A DNA stretch of 17,541 nucleotides from Peptococcaceae bacterium UBA5356. Lineage in GTDB: Bacteria > Bacillota > Peptococcia > DRI-13 > DTU073. Location: the NCBI GenBank assembly GCA_002407935.1, contig DHPU01000036.1, positions 12,802 through 30,342 on the forward strand, written 5' to 3'. Positions 6,243-15,030 of this stretch are shown piece after piece. Each line of letters begins with the position of its first letter. The stretch's first letter is position 1. Under the pieces are notes generated by a model. The model was not told the origin of the DNA. It searched no databases and saw only the letters and a program-made list of their open reading frames with translations. Both the position numbers and the translations under genes were made by a program.

Positions 6243-8708
6243 TTATTCGTCTGCTTTTTCTTCCGTTTCATCATCATCTTCTTTATTAATCACTCTCGCC
6301 AGGGCCACCAGTTTATCCGGTCCATCCATTCTCATCACCCTGACACCCTGTGTTGCTCTGCCCATCACGGAAATACCATCGGCAGAAATTCTGATCATAA
6401 TTCCTTCCAGTGTAATGAGCATAATCTCATCTCCACCGGACAAAACCATAATGCCTACAACCATCCCTGTTTTATTATTAACACTCATGCCAATAAGCCC
6501 TTTACCGCCTCTGTTCTGGGTGCGGAACTCCGTCAACGGCGTTCTCTTGCCATACCCTTTTTCGGTAACAAACAAAAGATCAGCTCCGTCTTTACAAGTA
6601 TCCATCCCTACCACGATATTACCTTCGCCCAGCGAGATTCCTTTGACTCCGCGGGCTGTACGACCCATCGCTCTCACGTCTTTTTCTGAGAATCTGATCA
6701 CCAACCCCCGTTTAGTCGCCAGCATTATTTCATCTTCGCCTTGGGTCAATTTTACGCCAATTAACTCATCCTCTTCATCAAGGGTCAGCGCAATAATCCC
6801 ATCTTTTCTAGAGGTATCATATTGAGTCAGACTAGTTTTTTTCACAATACCGTTTTTCGTGGCGGTAACTAAATATTGATCCTCCCCAAACTCGCGTACA
6901 GGAATTACTGCTGTTATCTTTTCCTCACCGGTAATATACAAGAGATTGACTATCGCCGTTCCCTTCGCTTGACGGCCGGCTTCCGGAATTTCATAAACCT
7001 TCATCCGGTATACTTTTCCTTTGTTTGTGAAGAAAAGTAGATATTGATGCGTTGTAGTAATGAAGAGGTGTTCCACAAAGTCCTCTTCCTTAGTCGTCAT
7101 CGCCGTAACCCCCCTGCCGCCTCGCCTTTGGTTACGGTACACATTAATCAACTGGCGTTTAATATAACCACCATGAGTAATCGTAATTACGACATCCTCA
7201 TCGGCAATTAAATCCTCCATCTCCAAGACCTCATCCTCCAGACTAATCTGGGAACGACGTTCATCTTTATATTTTTCCTTTACTTCCTTTAATTCTTCTT
7301 TAATTATTTTTAAAACTAGCCTTTCATCAGCTAAAATACTTCTTAAATAAGCAATCCGAGCCACCAGCCCGTTATATTCCTCTTCCAGTTTTTCTCTTTC
7401 TAAGCCGGAAAGCTTGCCCAACCGCATATCAACAATAGCTTGCGCCTGCTTATTAGAAAGAGCAAATCTGGCCATTAAGTTTTCTCTAGCTGCTTCCACG
7501 TTACGGGACTGTCTGATAATCCGGATAACTTCATCAATATGGTCAATGGCTATTTTCAAACCTTCAACAATGTGCAGTCTTTCTTCTGCTTTTCTTAATT
7601 CATAACGGGTACGGCGTACCACAATATCCTTTTGATGCTCCAAATAATAATAAAGCATCTCCTGTAAATTTAACACCTTCGGTTCGCCATGAACCAAGGC
7701 CAGCATAATCACGCCGAAACTATCCATTAATTGCGTATGCTTATATAGCTGGTTTAATACTATTTGCGGATTCACATCTTTTCTTAATTCGATCACAACC
7801 CGCATCCCCGTACGGTCTGATTCATCACGTAAATCGGTAATTCCGTCAATCTTTTTGTCCCTAGTTAAATCCGCCATTTTTTCAATTAATTTAGCTTTAT
7901 TCACCAAATAAGGTAATTCCGTAATCAAAATGCGCATTTTCCCATTGTTCATTTTTTCAATGCGGGTTACTCCTCTAACGCGAATGGAGCCTCTCCCTGT
8001 TTCATAGGCATTTCTGATTCCTTCCCTACCCATAATTATTCCACCGGCCGGGAAATCAGGTCCTTTAATTGTTTGCATTAATTCCTTAATCGTAATTTGC
8101 GGGTTTTCAATTAGTTGAATTACCCCCTCAATTACTTCTCCCAGATTATGGGGAGGAATATTAGTCGCCATCCCTACCGCGATCCCTGAAGAACCATTAA
8201 CCAATAAATTAGGAATCCGGGAAGGAAGTACCGATGGTTCTTCCAAAGAATCATCATAGTTAGGAACATAATCCACCGTTTCTTTTTCAATATCACGTAG
8301 TAATTCCACGGCAATCTTGGACATACGCACTTCCGTATATCTCATTGCTGCTGCCGAATCACCGTCAATTGAACCAAAGTTACCATGTCCATCAATCAAT
8401 TGGTATCTGGTTGAAAAATCCTGGGCCAAACGCACCATGGCATCATAAACCGCCGAATCACCGTGTGGATGATAACGACCCAAAACATCACCGACGACAC
8501 GCGCTGATTTTTTATAAGGCTTGTCCGCCGTCATTCCGGATTCATGCATCGCATAAAGGATCCGTCTATGCACCGGTTTAAGCCCATCCCGCACATCGGG
8601 AAGCGCTCGGCCCACGATGACACTCATGGCATAATCAATATACGACTTTTTCATTTCCTCTTCTAACTCAATAGGTACAATCTTGCCTTCGATATAACTA
8701 TTCTCCAC
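6243..8708 (-). CDS. gyrA: DNA gyrase subunit A
   Basis: The 821-residue A subunit of the type II topoisomerase that introduces negative supercoils using ATP hydrolysed by GyrB. The N-terminal breakage-reunion domain has the family start MSVIVGRALPDVRDGLKPVH (28-47) and the active-site tyrosine at about residue 124 in AAMRYTE. The quinolone-determining segment HPHGDSAVYD keeps Ser85 and Asp89, equivalent to E. coli Ser83 and Asp87. The C-terminal DNA-wrapping domain contains the gyrase-defining GyrA-box QRRGGRG (527-533), which separates it from ParC. It starts with GTG; GAGGTG lies 9 nt upstream. It follows gyrB by 37 nt in the same operon. The C-terminus ends in an acidic tail (EDDDETEEKADE). 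Confidence 0.99.
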   Translation of the reverse strand: MENSYIEGKIVPIELEEEMKKSYIDYAMSVIVGRALPDVRDGLKPVHRRILYAMHESGMTADKPYKKSARVVGDVLGRYHPHGDSAVYDAMVRLAQDFSTRYQLIDGHGNFGSIDGDSAAAMRYTEVRMSKIAVELLRDIEKETVDYVPNYDDSLEEPSVLPSRIPNLLVNGSSGIAVGMATNIPPHNLGEVIEGVIQLIENPQITIKELMQTIKGPDFPAGGIIMGREGIRNAYETGRGSIRVRGVTRIEKMNNGKMRILITELPYLVNKAKLIEKMADLTRDKKIDGITDLRDESDRTGMRVVIELRKDVNPQIVLNQLYKHTQLMDSFGVIMLALVHGEPKVLNLQEMLYYYLEHQKDIVVRRTRYELRKAEERLHIVEGLKIAIDHIDEVIRIIRQSRNVEAARENLMARFALSNKQAQAIVDMRLGKLSGLEREKLEEEYNGLVARIAYLRSILADERLVLKIIKEELKEVKEKYKDERRSQISLEDEVLEMEDLIADEDVVITITHGGYIKRQLINVYRNQRRGGRGVTAMTTKEEDFVEHLFITTTHQYLLFFTNKGKVYRMKVYEIPEAGRQAKGTAIVNLLYITGEEKITAVIPVREFGEDQYLVTATKNGIVKKTSLTQYDTSRKDGIIALTLDEEDELIGVKLTQGEDEIMLATKRGLVIRFSEKDVRAMGRTARGVKGISLGEGNIVVGMDTCKDGADLLFVTEKGYGKRTPLTEFRTQNRGGKGLIGMSVNNKTGMVVGIMVLSGGDEIMLITLEGIMIRISADGISVMGRATQGVRVMRMDGPDKLVALARVINKEDDDETEEKADE

Positions 8709-8745
8709 TTAATTTAACACCTCACCAGGTTCAAAATAAATTTCT

Positions 8746-10782
8746 TTAAATATCCAAGTTGCGCACATACTTAGCATGACTTTGAATAAACTGCCTGCGT
8801 GGTTCTACCTTATCACCCATCAAAATCGTAAAAATATTATCCGCCTCCATGGCATCCTGCACACTAACCTGTAAAACGGTTCTCTGCTCCGGATTCATCG
8901 TCGTTTCCCATAATTGTTCCGGATTCATTTCTCCCAGACCTTTATACCTTTGAATATTATAACTGTTTTTTGACAGATTGATCGTCGTCTTTTCTAATTC
9001 CTGATCCGAATACAAATAGACTTCCTCTTTACCTTTTTTCACTTTATAAAGAGGGGGCTGCGCAATATAAACATAACCGGCTTCCACCATGGGCCGCATA
9101 TACCTATAAAAAAAGGTCAACAAAAGCGTACGAATATGTGCTCCATCAACATCAGCATCAGTCATAATCACTATTTTATGATACCGGGCTTTTGATAAAT
9201 CAAAATCATCACTAACTCCTGTCCCAAAAGCCGTAATCATTGCCCTAATTTCCTCATTGGCCAAAATTCTATCCAAACGGGCCTTTTCTACATTAAGAAT
9301 TTTACCCCGCAAAGGAAGAATAGCCTGAAAACGACGATCTCTCCCCTGTTTGGCCGAACCACCGGCAGAATCTCCTTCGACTAAATAAATTTCAGACATA
9401 GCCGGATCCCTGACAGAGCAATCAGCTAATTTGCCAGGAAGAGTAGTCGATTCTAGCACACTCTTACGCCGTGTTAATTCTCTGGCTTTACGAGCCGCCT
9501 CCCTGGCTCGAGCTGCATTAACAGCCTTTTCAATAATTCTTTTAGCTACTGCCGGATTTTCTTCCAAGAACGTGGATATGCCTTCATTTACTACTGTTTC
9601 AGTGATACCCCTTAATTCACTATTACCTAACTTCGTCTTCGTTTGGCCTTCAAATTGAGGATCTTTAATTTTCACGGAAAGAATCGAAGTAAGACCTTCT
9701 CTTACATCATCACCTGATAAATTTGCATTGCCTTCTTTTAAAACATTGGTTTTACGGGCATAATCATTAATTGCCCGCGTCATAGCTGCCTTAAAACCAG
9801 CCTCATGAGTGCCGCCTTCTGTAGTATGAATGTTATTGGCAAAAGAATAAAGATTTTCGGCATAACCGTCATTATATTGCAACGCTACTTCAAACTGAAT
9901 TTCATCTTTTTCCGTGGCAAGATAAATAGGTTCACTATGCAGATTATCTTTATTTTTATTTAAATATTTAACAAAGTCAATAATTCCGCCCTCGTGAAAA
10001 AAGACTAATTCTTTTTTCGTAATTTCTTTTACTTGATCCTGATTTTGATCCTGATTTTGATCCTGATCTTGATTCTCAAAATCTAATTTGATTTGCTCCT
10101 GATCTCTTTCTAAATTCTGCTCGTTATCTTGATTAAGATCAAGCTTAGGACGATGGTCTCTTAAAATAATTTTTAATCCTTTATTCAGAAAAGATAATTC
10201 TCTTAAGCGATAAGTCAATATTTCCATACTATATATCGTTTCATCAAAAATAACCGGATCCGGTTTGAAGGTTATTTTTGTACCGGTTGTTTCGCTTGTC
10301 CCAATTTCCTTTAAAGCACTAATAGGCTTCCCACGTTCATATTTTTGTTGATAAATTTTACCGTCCCGCTTTACTTCTACGTGCATCCATTCTGATAAAG
10401 CATTTACAACTGAAGCCCCTACCCCATGCAATCCACCGGAAACCTTATAACCATCCCCGCCAAATTTACCTCCCGCATGAAGAACAGTTAAAACCACCTC
10501 TAAAGCAGATTTTTTGACCTGAGACTGTATATCTACAGGTATTCCCCTGCCATTGTCAGCAACTGAAACACTATTATCCTCATGAATATCGACTTCTATT
10601 TTAGAACAAAACCCAGCCATTGCTTCGTCAATACTATTATCAACTATTTCATACACCAAATGATGTAAACCACGGGAACCGGTACTTCCTATATACATAC
10701 CGGGACGTTTTCTTACTGCTTCCAGTCCTTCTAAAATTTGAATTTGACTAGCATTATAATCATTGTTTTTCTTATCGTTCAA
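8746..10782 (-). CDS. gyrB: DNA gyrase subunit B with D/Q/N-rich insert
   Basis: The 678-residue ATPase subunit of gyrase. The GHKL ATPase domain shows YEIVDNSIDEA (catalytic Glu45), ADNGRG (75-80) and GGLHGVGASVVNALS (116-130). The TOPRIM domain has EGDSAGGSAKQGRDR (469-483) and DADVDGAHIRT (542-552) for metal binding, and the C-terminus QRYKGLGEMN and GDKVEPRR is canonical. It is about 40 residues longer than the B. subtilis protein because of an insert at about residues 211-257, near the start of the transducer domain, rich in Asp, Gln, Asn and Glu. Part of the insert comes from a 12-bp tandem repeat. The start is TTG, overlapping the remB stop codon by 4 nt (TTGA), with GAGGGGTG 7-8 nt upstream, so coupled translation is likely. 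Confidence 0.98.
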   Translation of the reverse strand: MNDKKNNDYNASQIQILEGLEAVRKRPGMYIGSTGSRGLHHLVYEIVDNSIDEAMAGFCSKIEVDIHEDNSVSVADNGRGIPVDIQSQVKKSALEVVLTVLHAGGKFGGDGYKVSGGLHGVGASVVNALSEWMHVEVKRDGKIYQQKYERGKPISALKEIGTSETTGTKITFKPDPVIFDETIYSMEILTYRLRELSFLNKGLKIILRDHRPKLDLNQDNEQNLERDQEQIKLDFENQDQDQNQDQNQDQVKEITKKELVFFHEGGIIDFVKYLNKNKDNLHSEPIYLATEKDEIQFEVALQYNDGYAENLYSFANNIHTTEGGTHEAGFKAAMTRAINDYARKTNVLKEGNANLSGDDVREGLTSILSVKIKDPQFEGQTKTKLGNSELRGITETVVNEGISTFLEENPAVAKRIIEKAVNAARAREAARKARELTRRKSVLESTTLPGKLADCSVRDPAMSEIYLVEGDSAGGSAKQGRDRRFQAILPLRGKILNVEKARLDRILANEEIRAMITAFGTGVSDDFDLSKARYHKIVIMTDADVDGAHIRTLLLTFFYRYMRPMVEAGYVYIAQPPLYKVKKGKEEVYLYSDQELEKTTINLSKNSYNIQRYKGLGEMNPEQLWETTMNPEQRTVLQVSVQDAMEADNIFTILMGDKVEPRRQFIQSHAKYVRNLDI
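10033..10074. repeat. gyrB: 12-bp tandem repeat inside gyrB
   Basis: The unit TTGATCCTGATT is repeated about 3.5 times without interruption (10033-10044, 10045-10056, 10057-10068, then half a unit). On the coding strand it gives a QDQN-type repeat. Slippage could change its length by whole four-residue steps without breaking the frame. Confidence 0.9.
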
Positions 10783-11057
10783 TTTTTTTCACCCCTCGCT
10801 TTGCTTAATCTATCATCATAATTAACTACCCTTTTTTGTAATGTTACAGAAGAGATGGGCGAAAAATAAATTTTATCTGTTGTTAAAATAAAACTTTTAA
10901 TTTTATTACCATTCTTTTTTTGCTCAATCAAATTTTCATTTATGGCAATATCCATAAACTCTTTCGTAATTCTACTTTTTTTAATTAAATCATAATCAAA
11001 TATACCAATTATTTGTTTTTTTAAAACAGATTTTTCTCCTCCTAGATGTAAAAACAT
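10779..11057 (-). CDS. remB: RemB/YaaB-like DUF370 regulator
   Basis: A 92-residue protein. The start MFLHLGGEKSVLKKQIIGIFDYD and the segment IKSFILTTDKIYFSPISSVTLQKR match B. subtilis RemB (YaaB), including the YxSP.SS.TL.KR element and the position between recF and gyrB. In Bacillus RemB is linked to biofilm matrix gene activation together with the paralogue RemA; in other Firmicutes the role is less clear. The ATG is preceded by AAAGGAGG 5 nt upstream. The stop overlaps the gyrB TTG start by 4 nt, and recF ends 62 nt upstream, consistent with one operon. Confidence 0.85.
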   Translation of the reverse strand: MFLHLGGEKSVLKKQIIGIFDYDLIKKSRITKEFMDIAINENLIEQKKNGNKIKSFILTTDKIYFSPISSVTLQKRVVNYDDRLSKARGEKN

Positions 11058-11119
11058 TTTTTCCTCCTTTGTACTCTATTTAAATTTTTTAACAAGTGAA
11101 TATTAACGGCAAGTAAATA

Positions 11120-12256
11120 TTAACGGTTTAGAAGACTTAAAGACCCTTTTTCGACATAAAAGCTAGCAATGTTCTTTTTGTTTTTCCATAAAAACTGCAC
11201 ATCCTCTGTCGTTGTAATAAAACATTGAATTAATTTATCTTCAATAATTTTAATTAAACACGCTCGCCGTTCTTGATCCAATTCAGAAAGCACATCATCC
11301 AATAATAATAACGGATATTCCCCTGATTCACCTTTAAAAAATTCTAATTCCGCCAGTTTAATTGCCAATACGGCTGTACGATGTTGTCCCTGAGAACCAT
11401 ATGATTTAAGGTTAATTCCATTTAAAATAAATAATAAATCATCACGATGAGGACCACATAAAGTTATACCTCTAAGTAACTCTTCTTTTTGCACTTTCTC
11501 CATTTCCGTAATTAAGATATCCCTTATAGGATATCCATTCTTAATTTCTTGTTGTCTATTAAAAAGATATTTAAACTCTAAATTTTCCTGTCCTCCGGTA
11601 AGCTTTCTTTGCATTAATCTGGTTAAAGGTGTTAATTTTTCTACTACTTGTAATCTTTTTTGGATAATTTTCTCACACATATTTAAAAATTGCATATTCC
11701 AAATTTCCAGCTCTGCTAGTGCCTTTTCACGACCAATCATCCTTTTTAAAAGGTGATTGCGCTGATTTAAAATTTTTTGATACTTTTGTAATTGTGAAAA
11801 ATAGCCAGGATTAACTTGGGATATATCATTATCCAGCAGCTTACGCCTCTCTAGCGGAGAGCCTTTGACAATATTTAAATCCTCTGGTGCAAATAGTACT
11901 GCTGTTAAATTTCCTAAAAAATCCGCCATCCTTCTAATTTTAATACCGTTAATTTTTATTTCTTTATTCCCCTTATTAAATTGATTTTCATTTTGAAAGA
12001 TAATTTCTAGATTACTACGACTTATTTTATTTTTAATCTCACCACTAATCTTAAAATGTTGATTACCCCACTTGATAAGTTGATTTTCACGAGCAGAACG
12101 ATAGGCCTTTCCAATAGCCAGATAATAAATGGCTTCAAGAATATTAGTCTTTCCTTGGGCATTTGCACCCACTAAAAGATTAATCTGGGCAGAAAAATTT
12201 TTACTGAGACTCTCATAATTACGATAATTGATTAAACTAATTTTTTCAAGATACAA
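11120..12256 (-). CDS. recF: DNA replication/repair protein RecF
   Basis: A 378-residue SMC-like ABC ATPase that helps load RecA at single-strand gaps (with RecO and RecR) and supports replication restart. Walker A is GANAQGKTN (30-38), the ABC signature SYGSQGQHRT (285-294) and Walker B YPLLLLDDV followed by LSELD (314-327). The helical arm lies between them. It starts with TTG, preceded by AGGGGG 9 nt upstream; the sequence MYLEKISLINYRNY fits the family start. It follows dnaN by only 17 nt. The S4-domain gene rlbA (yaaA), usually between dnaN and recF in Firmicutes, is missing here. Confidence 0.98.
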   Translation of the reverse strand: MYLEKISLINYRNYESLSKNFSAQINLLVGANAQGKTNILEAIYYLAIGKAYRSARENQLIKWGNQHFKISGEIKNKISRSNLEIIFQNENQFNKGNKEIKINGIKIRRMADFLGNLTAVLFAPEDLNIVKGSPLERRKLLDNDISQVNPGYFSQLQKYQKILNQRNHLLKRMIGREKALAELEIWNMQFLNMCEKIIQKRLQVVEKLTPLTRLMQRKLTGGQENLEFKYLFNRQQEIKNGYPIRDILITEMEKVQKEELLRGITLCGPHRDDLLFILNGINLKSYGSQGQHRTAVLAIKLAELEFFKGESGEYPLLLLDDVLSELDQERRACLIKIIEDKLIQCFITTTEDVQFLWKNKKNIASFYVEKGSLSLLNR

Positions 12257-12273
12257 GGGCTTAAACCCCCTAT

Positions 12274-13374
12274 TTAGGATCTTACCGGTAAAATTAAATA
12301 TAGAAAAGTATCACTTTGTACAGGTCGAATAATGCCAGGGCTTAAAGGTCCAGTAAATTCTATCGTTAAATTTTCATCTTCTAAAACGCGAAAAACATCT
12401 AAAAGATAACGATAATTAAAAGCAATCTCCACCGGTTCTCCTTCGCTTTCAATCTGGATTTGTTCATAGCCTTTTCCTAATTCCGATTGCGAAAAAAGCG
12501 TCAAAATATTTTTTTCAATCTTAACTTGAATAGTATTACTGCTATTATTTAACGAAAAAAGGGAAATTCTTTCTACTGCTTCCTGTAATAATTTTGTATT
12601 AGTTTTGATTTTTAAAGTATATTGCGCAGGAATAACCTGTTTGTAATTGGGAAATTGTCCATCAAAAAGCCGACAAACTATCTGGATATTACTAATTACA
12701 AAAGTTGCTAAATTTTTAGCAATACTCATATAACAGATTTCTTCATCATCTTGGATTAAACGTGCCATTTCCGCAAGTATTTTAGCCGGCACAATAAAAT
12801 TAAAAGAATTTTTAAAGTTATTTTGGATTTGATCTTTTTTTAAAGCTAAGCGATGAGTATCTGTACTAATCATTCTAATCTCATTATTTTCTATCTCGCA
12901 CAACACACCGGTAAAAAGCGGCCTGCCTTCATCCGTACTACAGGCAAATACTATTTGCTTGATCATTTGTTTAATTTTTAAGGCTTGAATAGCTAATTTG
13001 TATTCTCCCTCTACCTCAGGTAATTTGGGAAATTCATCTGCGGGCATAGTTTTTAAATTCAATTGAGAATGATCATATTGGATAAGTAATTCATTATCAT
13101 TAATTAACTCTAATGTTATCACTGAATCAGGTAATTTACGAACAATCTCCGTAAAATATCTGGCCGGAATCACTACTGTTCCTTCTTCTAAAATTTCAAC
13201 CGGTACATCACATTGAATGCCAATCTCTAAATCTGTCGCTGTAAAAGATAATTTTTCACCTTGAGTTTCCAACTTTATACAAGTCAAAATTGGCAAAGTG
13301 TTTTTGGCATTAACAGCTTTTTGCACAGTTGAAACACCAAATAATAAATTTTCTTTTGTTGCCGTAATTTTCAT
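12274..13374 (-). CDS. dnaN: DNA polymerase III beta subunit (sliding clamp)
   Basis: The 366-residue protein forms the dimeric ring that tethers DNA polymerase III to template DNA; three structurally similar domains are expected. Sequence features are the start MKITATKENLLFGVSTVQKAV, TDLEIGI (domain 1), DTHRLAL (domain 2) and the C-terminal YLILPVRS. I chose ATG 13374 because GGGAGG lies 6 nt before it and it coincides with the conserved start. An ATG further upstream (13449) would add a Leu/Ile run that is only the reading of the TAG-rich unwinding element and is rejected. It lies downstream of dnaA with an origin segment between them. Confidence 0.98.
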   Translation of the reverse strand: MKITATKENLLFGVSTVQKAVNAKNTLPILTCIKLETQGEKLSFTATDLEIGIQCDVPVEILEEGTVVIPARYFTEIVRKLPDSVITLELINDNELLIQYDHSQLNLKTMPADEFPKLPEVEGEYKLAIQALKIKQMIKQIVFACSTDEGRPLFTGVLCEIENNEIRMISTDTHRLALKKDQIQNNFKNSFNFIVPAKILAEMARLIQDDEEICYMSIAKNLATFVISNIQIVCRLFDGQFPNYKQVIPAQYTLKIKTNTKLLQEAVERISLFSLNNSSNTIQVKIEKNILTLFSQSELGKGYEQIQIESEGEPVEIAFNYRYLLDVFRVLEDENLTIEFTGPLSPGIIRPVQSDTFLYLILPVRS

Positions 13375-13386
13375 AGTTAACCTCCC

Positions 13387-13443
13387 ATTAATAATTATTA
13401 AAATCAGTAGTAGTAGTAATAGGGGCTGTGGAAATGTGGAAAA
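13387..13443. other. candidate origin unwinding element with DnaA-trio array
   Basis: From left to right on the plus strand: an AT-only stretch (13387-13404), six consecutive trinucleotides CAG TAG TAG TAG TAA TAG (13405-13422), a short GC run GGGC (13423-13426), then TGTGGAAAT and TGTGGAAAA, which resemble reverse-oriented DnaA boxes. This is the order known for the basal unwinding system of B. subtilis (DnaA boxes, GC run, DnaA-trios, AT-rich), read from the box side. It lies in the dnaN leader, overlapping the region just upstream of the dnaN ribosome binding site. Identification rests on pattern match only. Confidence 0.72.
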
Positions 13444-13589
13444 CGTCATTTAAAGTAGATTTTACTAGAATGAATGCTATTTAATAAAGTGTGGACAAGT
13501 AGTTATAGATATCCACATTTATTAAATAAAAAGTCACAAAGAAAAGTTACACACAAGATAAACTCCAGTTATGCATAGTTTTATACACA
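13427..13589. other. oriC part 2: DnaA boxes between dnaA and dnaN
   Basis: The clearest box is TTATACACA at 13581-13589. One-mismatch versions are TTACACACA (13547-13555), TTATGCATA (13569-13577), ATATCCACA (13509-13517), TGTGGACAA in reverse (13490-13498) and TGTGGAAAA in reverse (13435-13443). Together with the trio array they mark this AT-rich gap as the probable unwinding side of a bipartite oriC. Confidence 0.8.
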
Positions 13590-13590
13590 A

Positions 13591-14964
13591 TCAGCCATTT
13601 TCAATTTTATCAATTAAGGTTCTTAAGGTTGCTTCAAATTGCGGATCCTCTTTAATATTTAAAGAAATTTTTTCATGAGCATGAATTACTGTGGTATGAT
13701 CTCTTCCTCCAAATTCGTCGCCTATTTTAGGAAGTGATAAATCGGTTAATTCACGGCAAAGATACATGGCAATTTGACGTGGAAAAGCGACACTTCTGGT
13801 TCTTTTTTTAGCTTTAAACTCATCTAATTTTAAATTATAATGTTCCCCCACTACATTTTTAATTAAATTTACAGTAATCATTTTGGGATGAGAAGAAGGA
13901 ATAATATCTTTGAGAGCTTCAATACATAAATCCATATTAAAATCTCTATTACTAAGTGAAGAATAAGCAATTACCCTGATTAGTGCTCCTTCTAGTTCAC
14001 GAATATTTGATTGAATTTTATTAGCAATATAAACGAGAATTTCATCGGGAATTTTAATACTTTCTTGATCGGATTTTTTTCTGAGGATGGCTATTCTTGT
14101 TTCTAAATCCGGAGGTTGAATATCAGTAATAAGACCCCATTCAAAACGAGATCTTAATCTGTCTTCCAGTGTAAGAATATCTTTGGGAGGACGGTCGCTA
14201 GAAATGACAATTTGTTTATTAGCTTCATGAAGCGCATTAAATGTATGGAAAAATTCTTCTTGTGTCCGTTCTTTACCGGTTAAAAATTGAATATCATCAA
14301 TTAACAAAACATCCATATTACGATATTTATTACGAAATTGGACAGTTTTATCATCCTTGATGGAATTAATAAGTTCATTGGTAAATTTTTCCGAAGAAAC
14401 ATACATAACTCGGCAATTTTTTTGATTTGCTAAAACATAATGACCAATAGCATGCATGAGATGAGTTTTACCTAATCCTACTCCCCCATAAATAAAAAGT
14501 GGATTGTAAGCTTTAGCAATAGATTCAGCAACAGCTAAGGAAGCTGCATGAGCAAAACGATTACCATTACCCACAATAAATGTTTCAAAAATATATTTAG
14601 GATTTAAAGTACTCAAACCATAATCATCAGAATTATTTAAATTATTTAAATTATTTATTGGTGATTTATAATGCATGCTATTATTTTTTGTAGCAAAATA
14701 ATTTTTTTCTTCTTCAGAGGTAATAAATTTTAAAGAAACTTCTTTATTTAGTATTTTTACCGCTTTATCTTTAATTAAAAGATAATATTTGTTTTGTAAC
14801 CAATCCCTGGCAAATTCATTAGGGACAACAATTACTAAATTATTTTCGTCCATAGAAATTAAATTAGTTGATTTAAACCAAGTGTCAAAACTAGGTTTAG
14901 ATAATTCATTTTCGAGTTGGGATAGTATTGAGTGCCAGGTATCAGATAGATAGTCTTTTGACAT
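13591..14964 (-). CDS. dnaA: chromosomal replication initiator DnaA
   Basis: The 457-residue initiator binds DnaA boxes, oligomerises with ATP and melts the origin. Domain I (about 1-80) has the W/F-rich interaction surface (TWFKSTNL); domain II (about 85-120) is a short linker with an NNLNNLNN stretch encoded by a 9-bp tandem repeat; domain III is the AAA+ core with GGVGLGKTH (160-168), LLIDDIQF (220-227), sensor I ISSDRPP and the arginine-finger segment DRLRSRFEWGL; domain IV ends with the DNA-binding signature FGGRDHTTVIHA (418-429). ATG is preceded by AGGAGG 7 nt upstream. DnaA boxes flank it on both sides, and one overlaps its probable promoter, implying autoregulation. Confidence 0.99.
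   Translation of the reverse strand: MSKDYLSDTWHSILSQLENELSKPSFDTWFKSTNLISMDENNLVIVVPNEFARDWLQNKYYLLIKDKAVKILNKEVSLKFITSEEEKNYFATKNNSMHYKSPINNLNNLNNSDDYGLSTLNPKYIFETFIVGNGNRFAHAASLAVAESIAKAYNPLFIYGGVGLGKTHLMHAIGHYVLANQKNCRVMYVSSEKFTNELINSIKDDKTVQFRNKYRNMDVLLIDDIQFLTGKERTQEEFFHTFNALHEANKQIVISSDRPPKDILTLEDRLRSRFEWGLITDIQPPDLETRIAILRKKSDQESIKIPDEILVYIANKIQSNIRELEGALIRVIAYSSLSNRDFNMDLCIEALKDIIPSSHPKMITVNLIKNVVGEHYNLKLDEFKAKKRTRSVAFPRQIAMYLCRELTDLSLPKIGDEFGGRDHTTVIHAHEKISLNIKEDPQFEATLRTLIDKIENG
14631..14657. repeat. dnaA: 9-bp tandem repeat inside dnaA (domain II linker)
   Basis: AATTATTTA is repeated three times exactly and encodes part of the NNLNNLNN linker. Domain II is known to be variable in length, so in-frame slippage here should be tolerated. 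Confidence 0.9.
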
Positions 14965-15030
14965 GAAACAACCTCCTGAAAATATTCACGTAAGCCTTAA
15001 ATACAAAAAAATAAACAGGTTTAGCACAGA

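Noticed and set aside
6207..6689. 160-residue plus-strand ORF opposite gyrA
   Set aside because: Shadow of the gyrA coding strand, without family resemblance or ribosome binding site.
10033..10074. Short regularly spaced repeats considered as a CRISPR array
   Set aside because: The 12-bp units are contiguous, have no spacers and lie in frame inside gyrB.
13375..13449. N-terminal Leu/Ile-rich extension of dnaN, resembling a signal peptide
   Set aside because: The hydrophobic run is only the translation of the TAG-rich unwinding element and AT stretch; a GGGAGG site and the conserved clamp start are at 13374.
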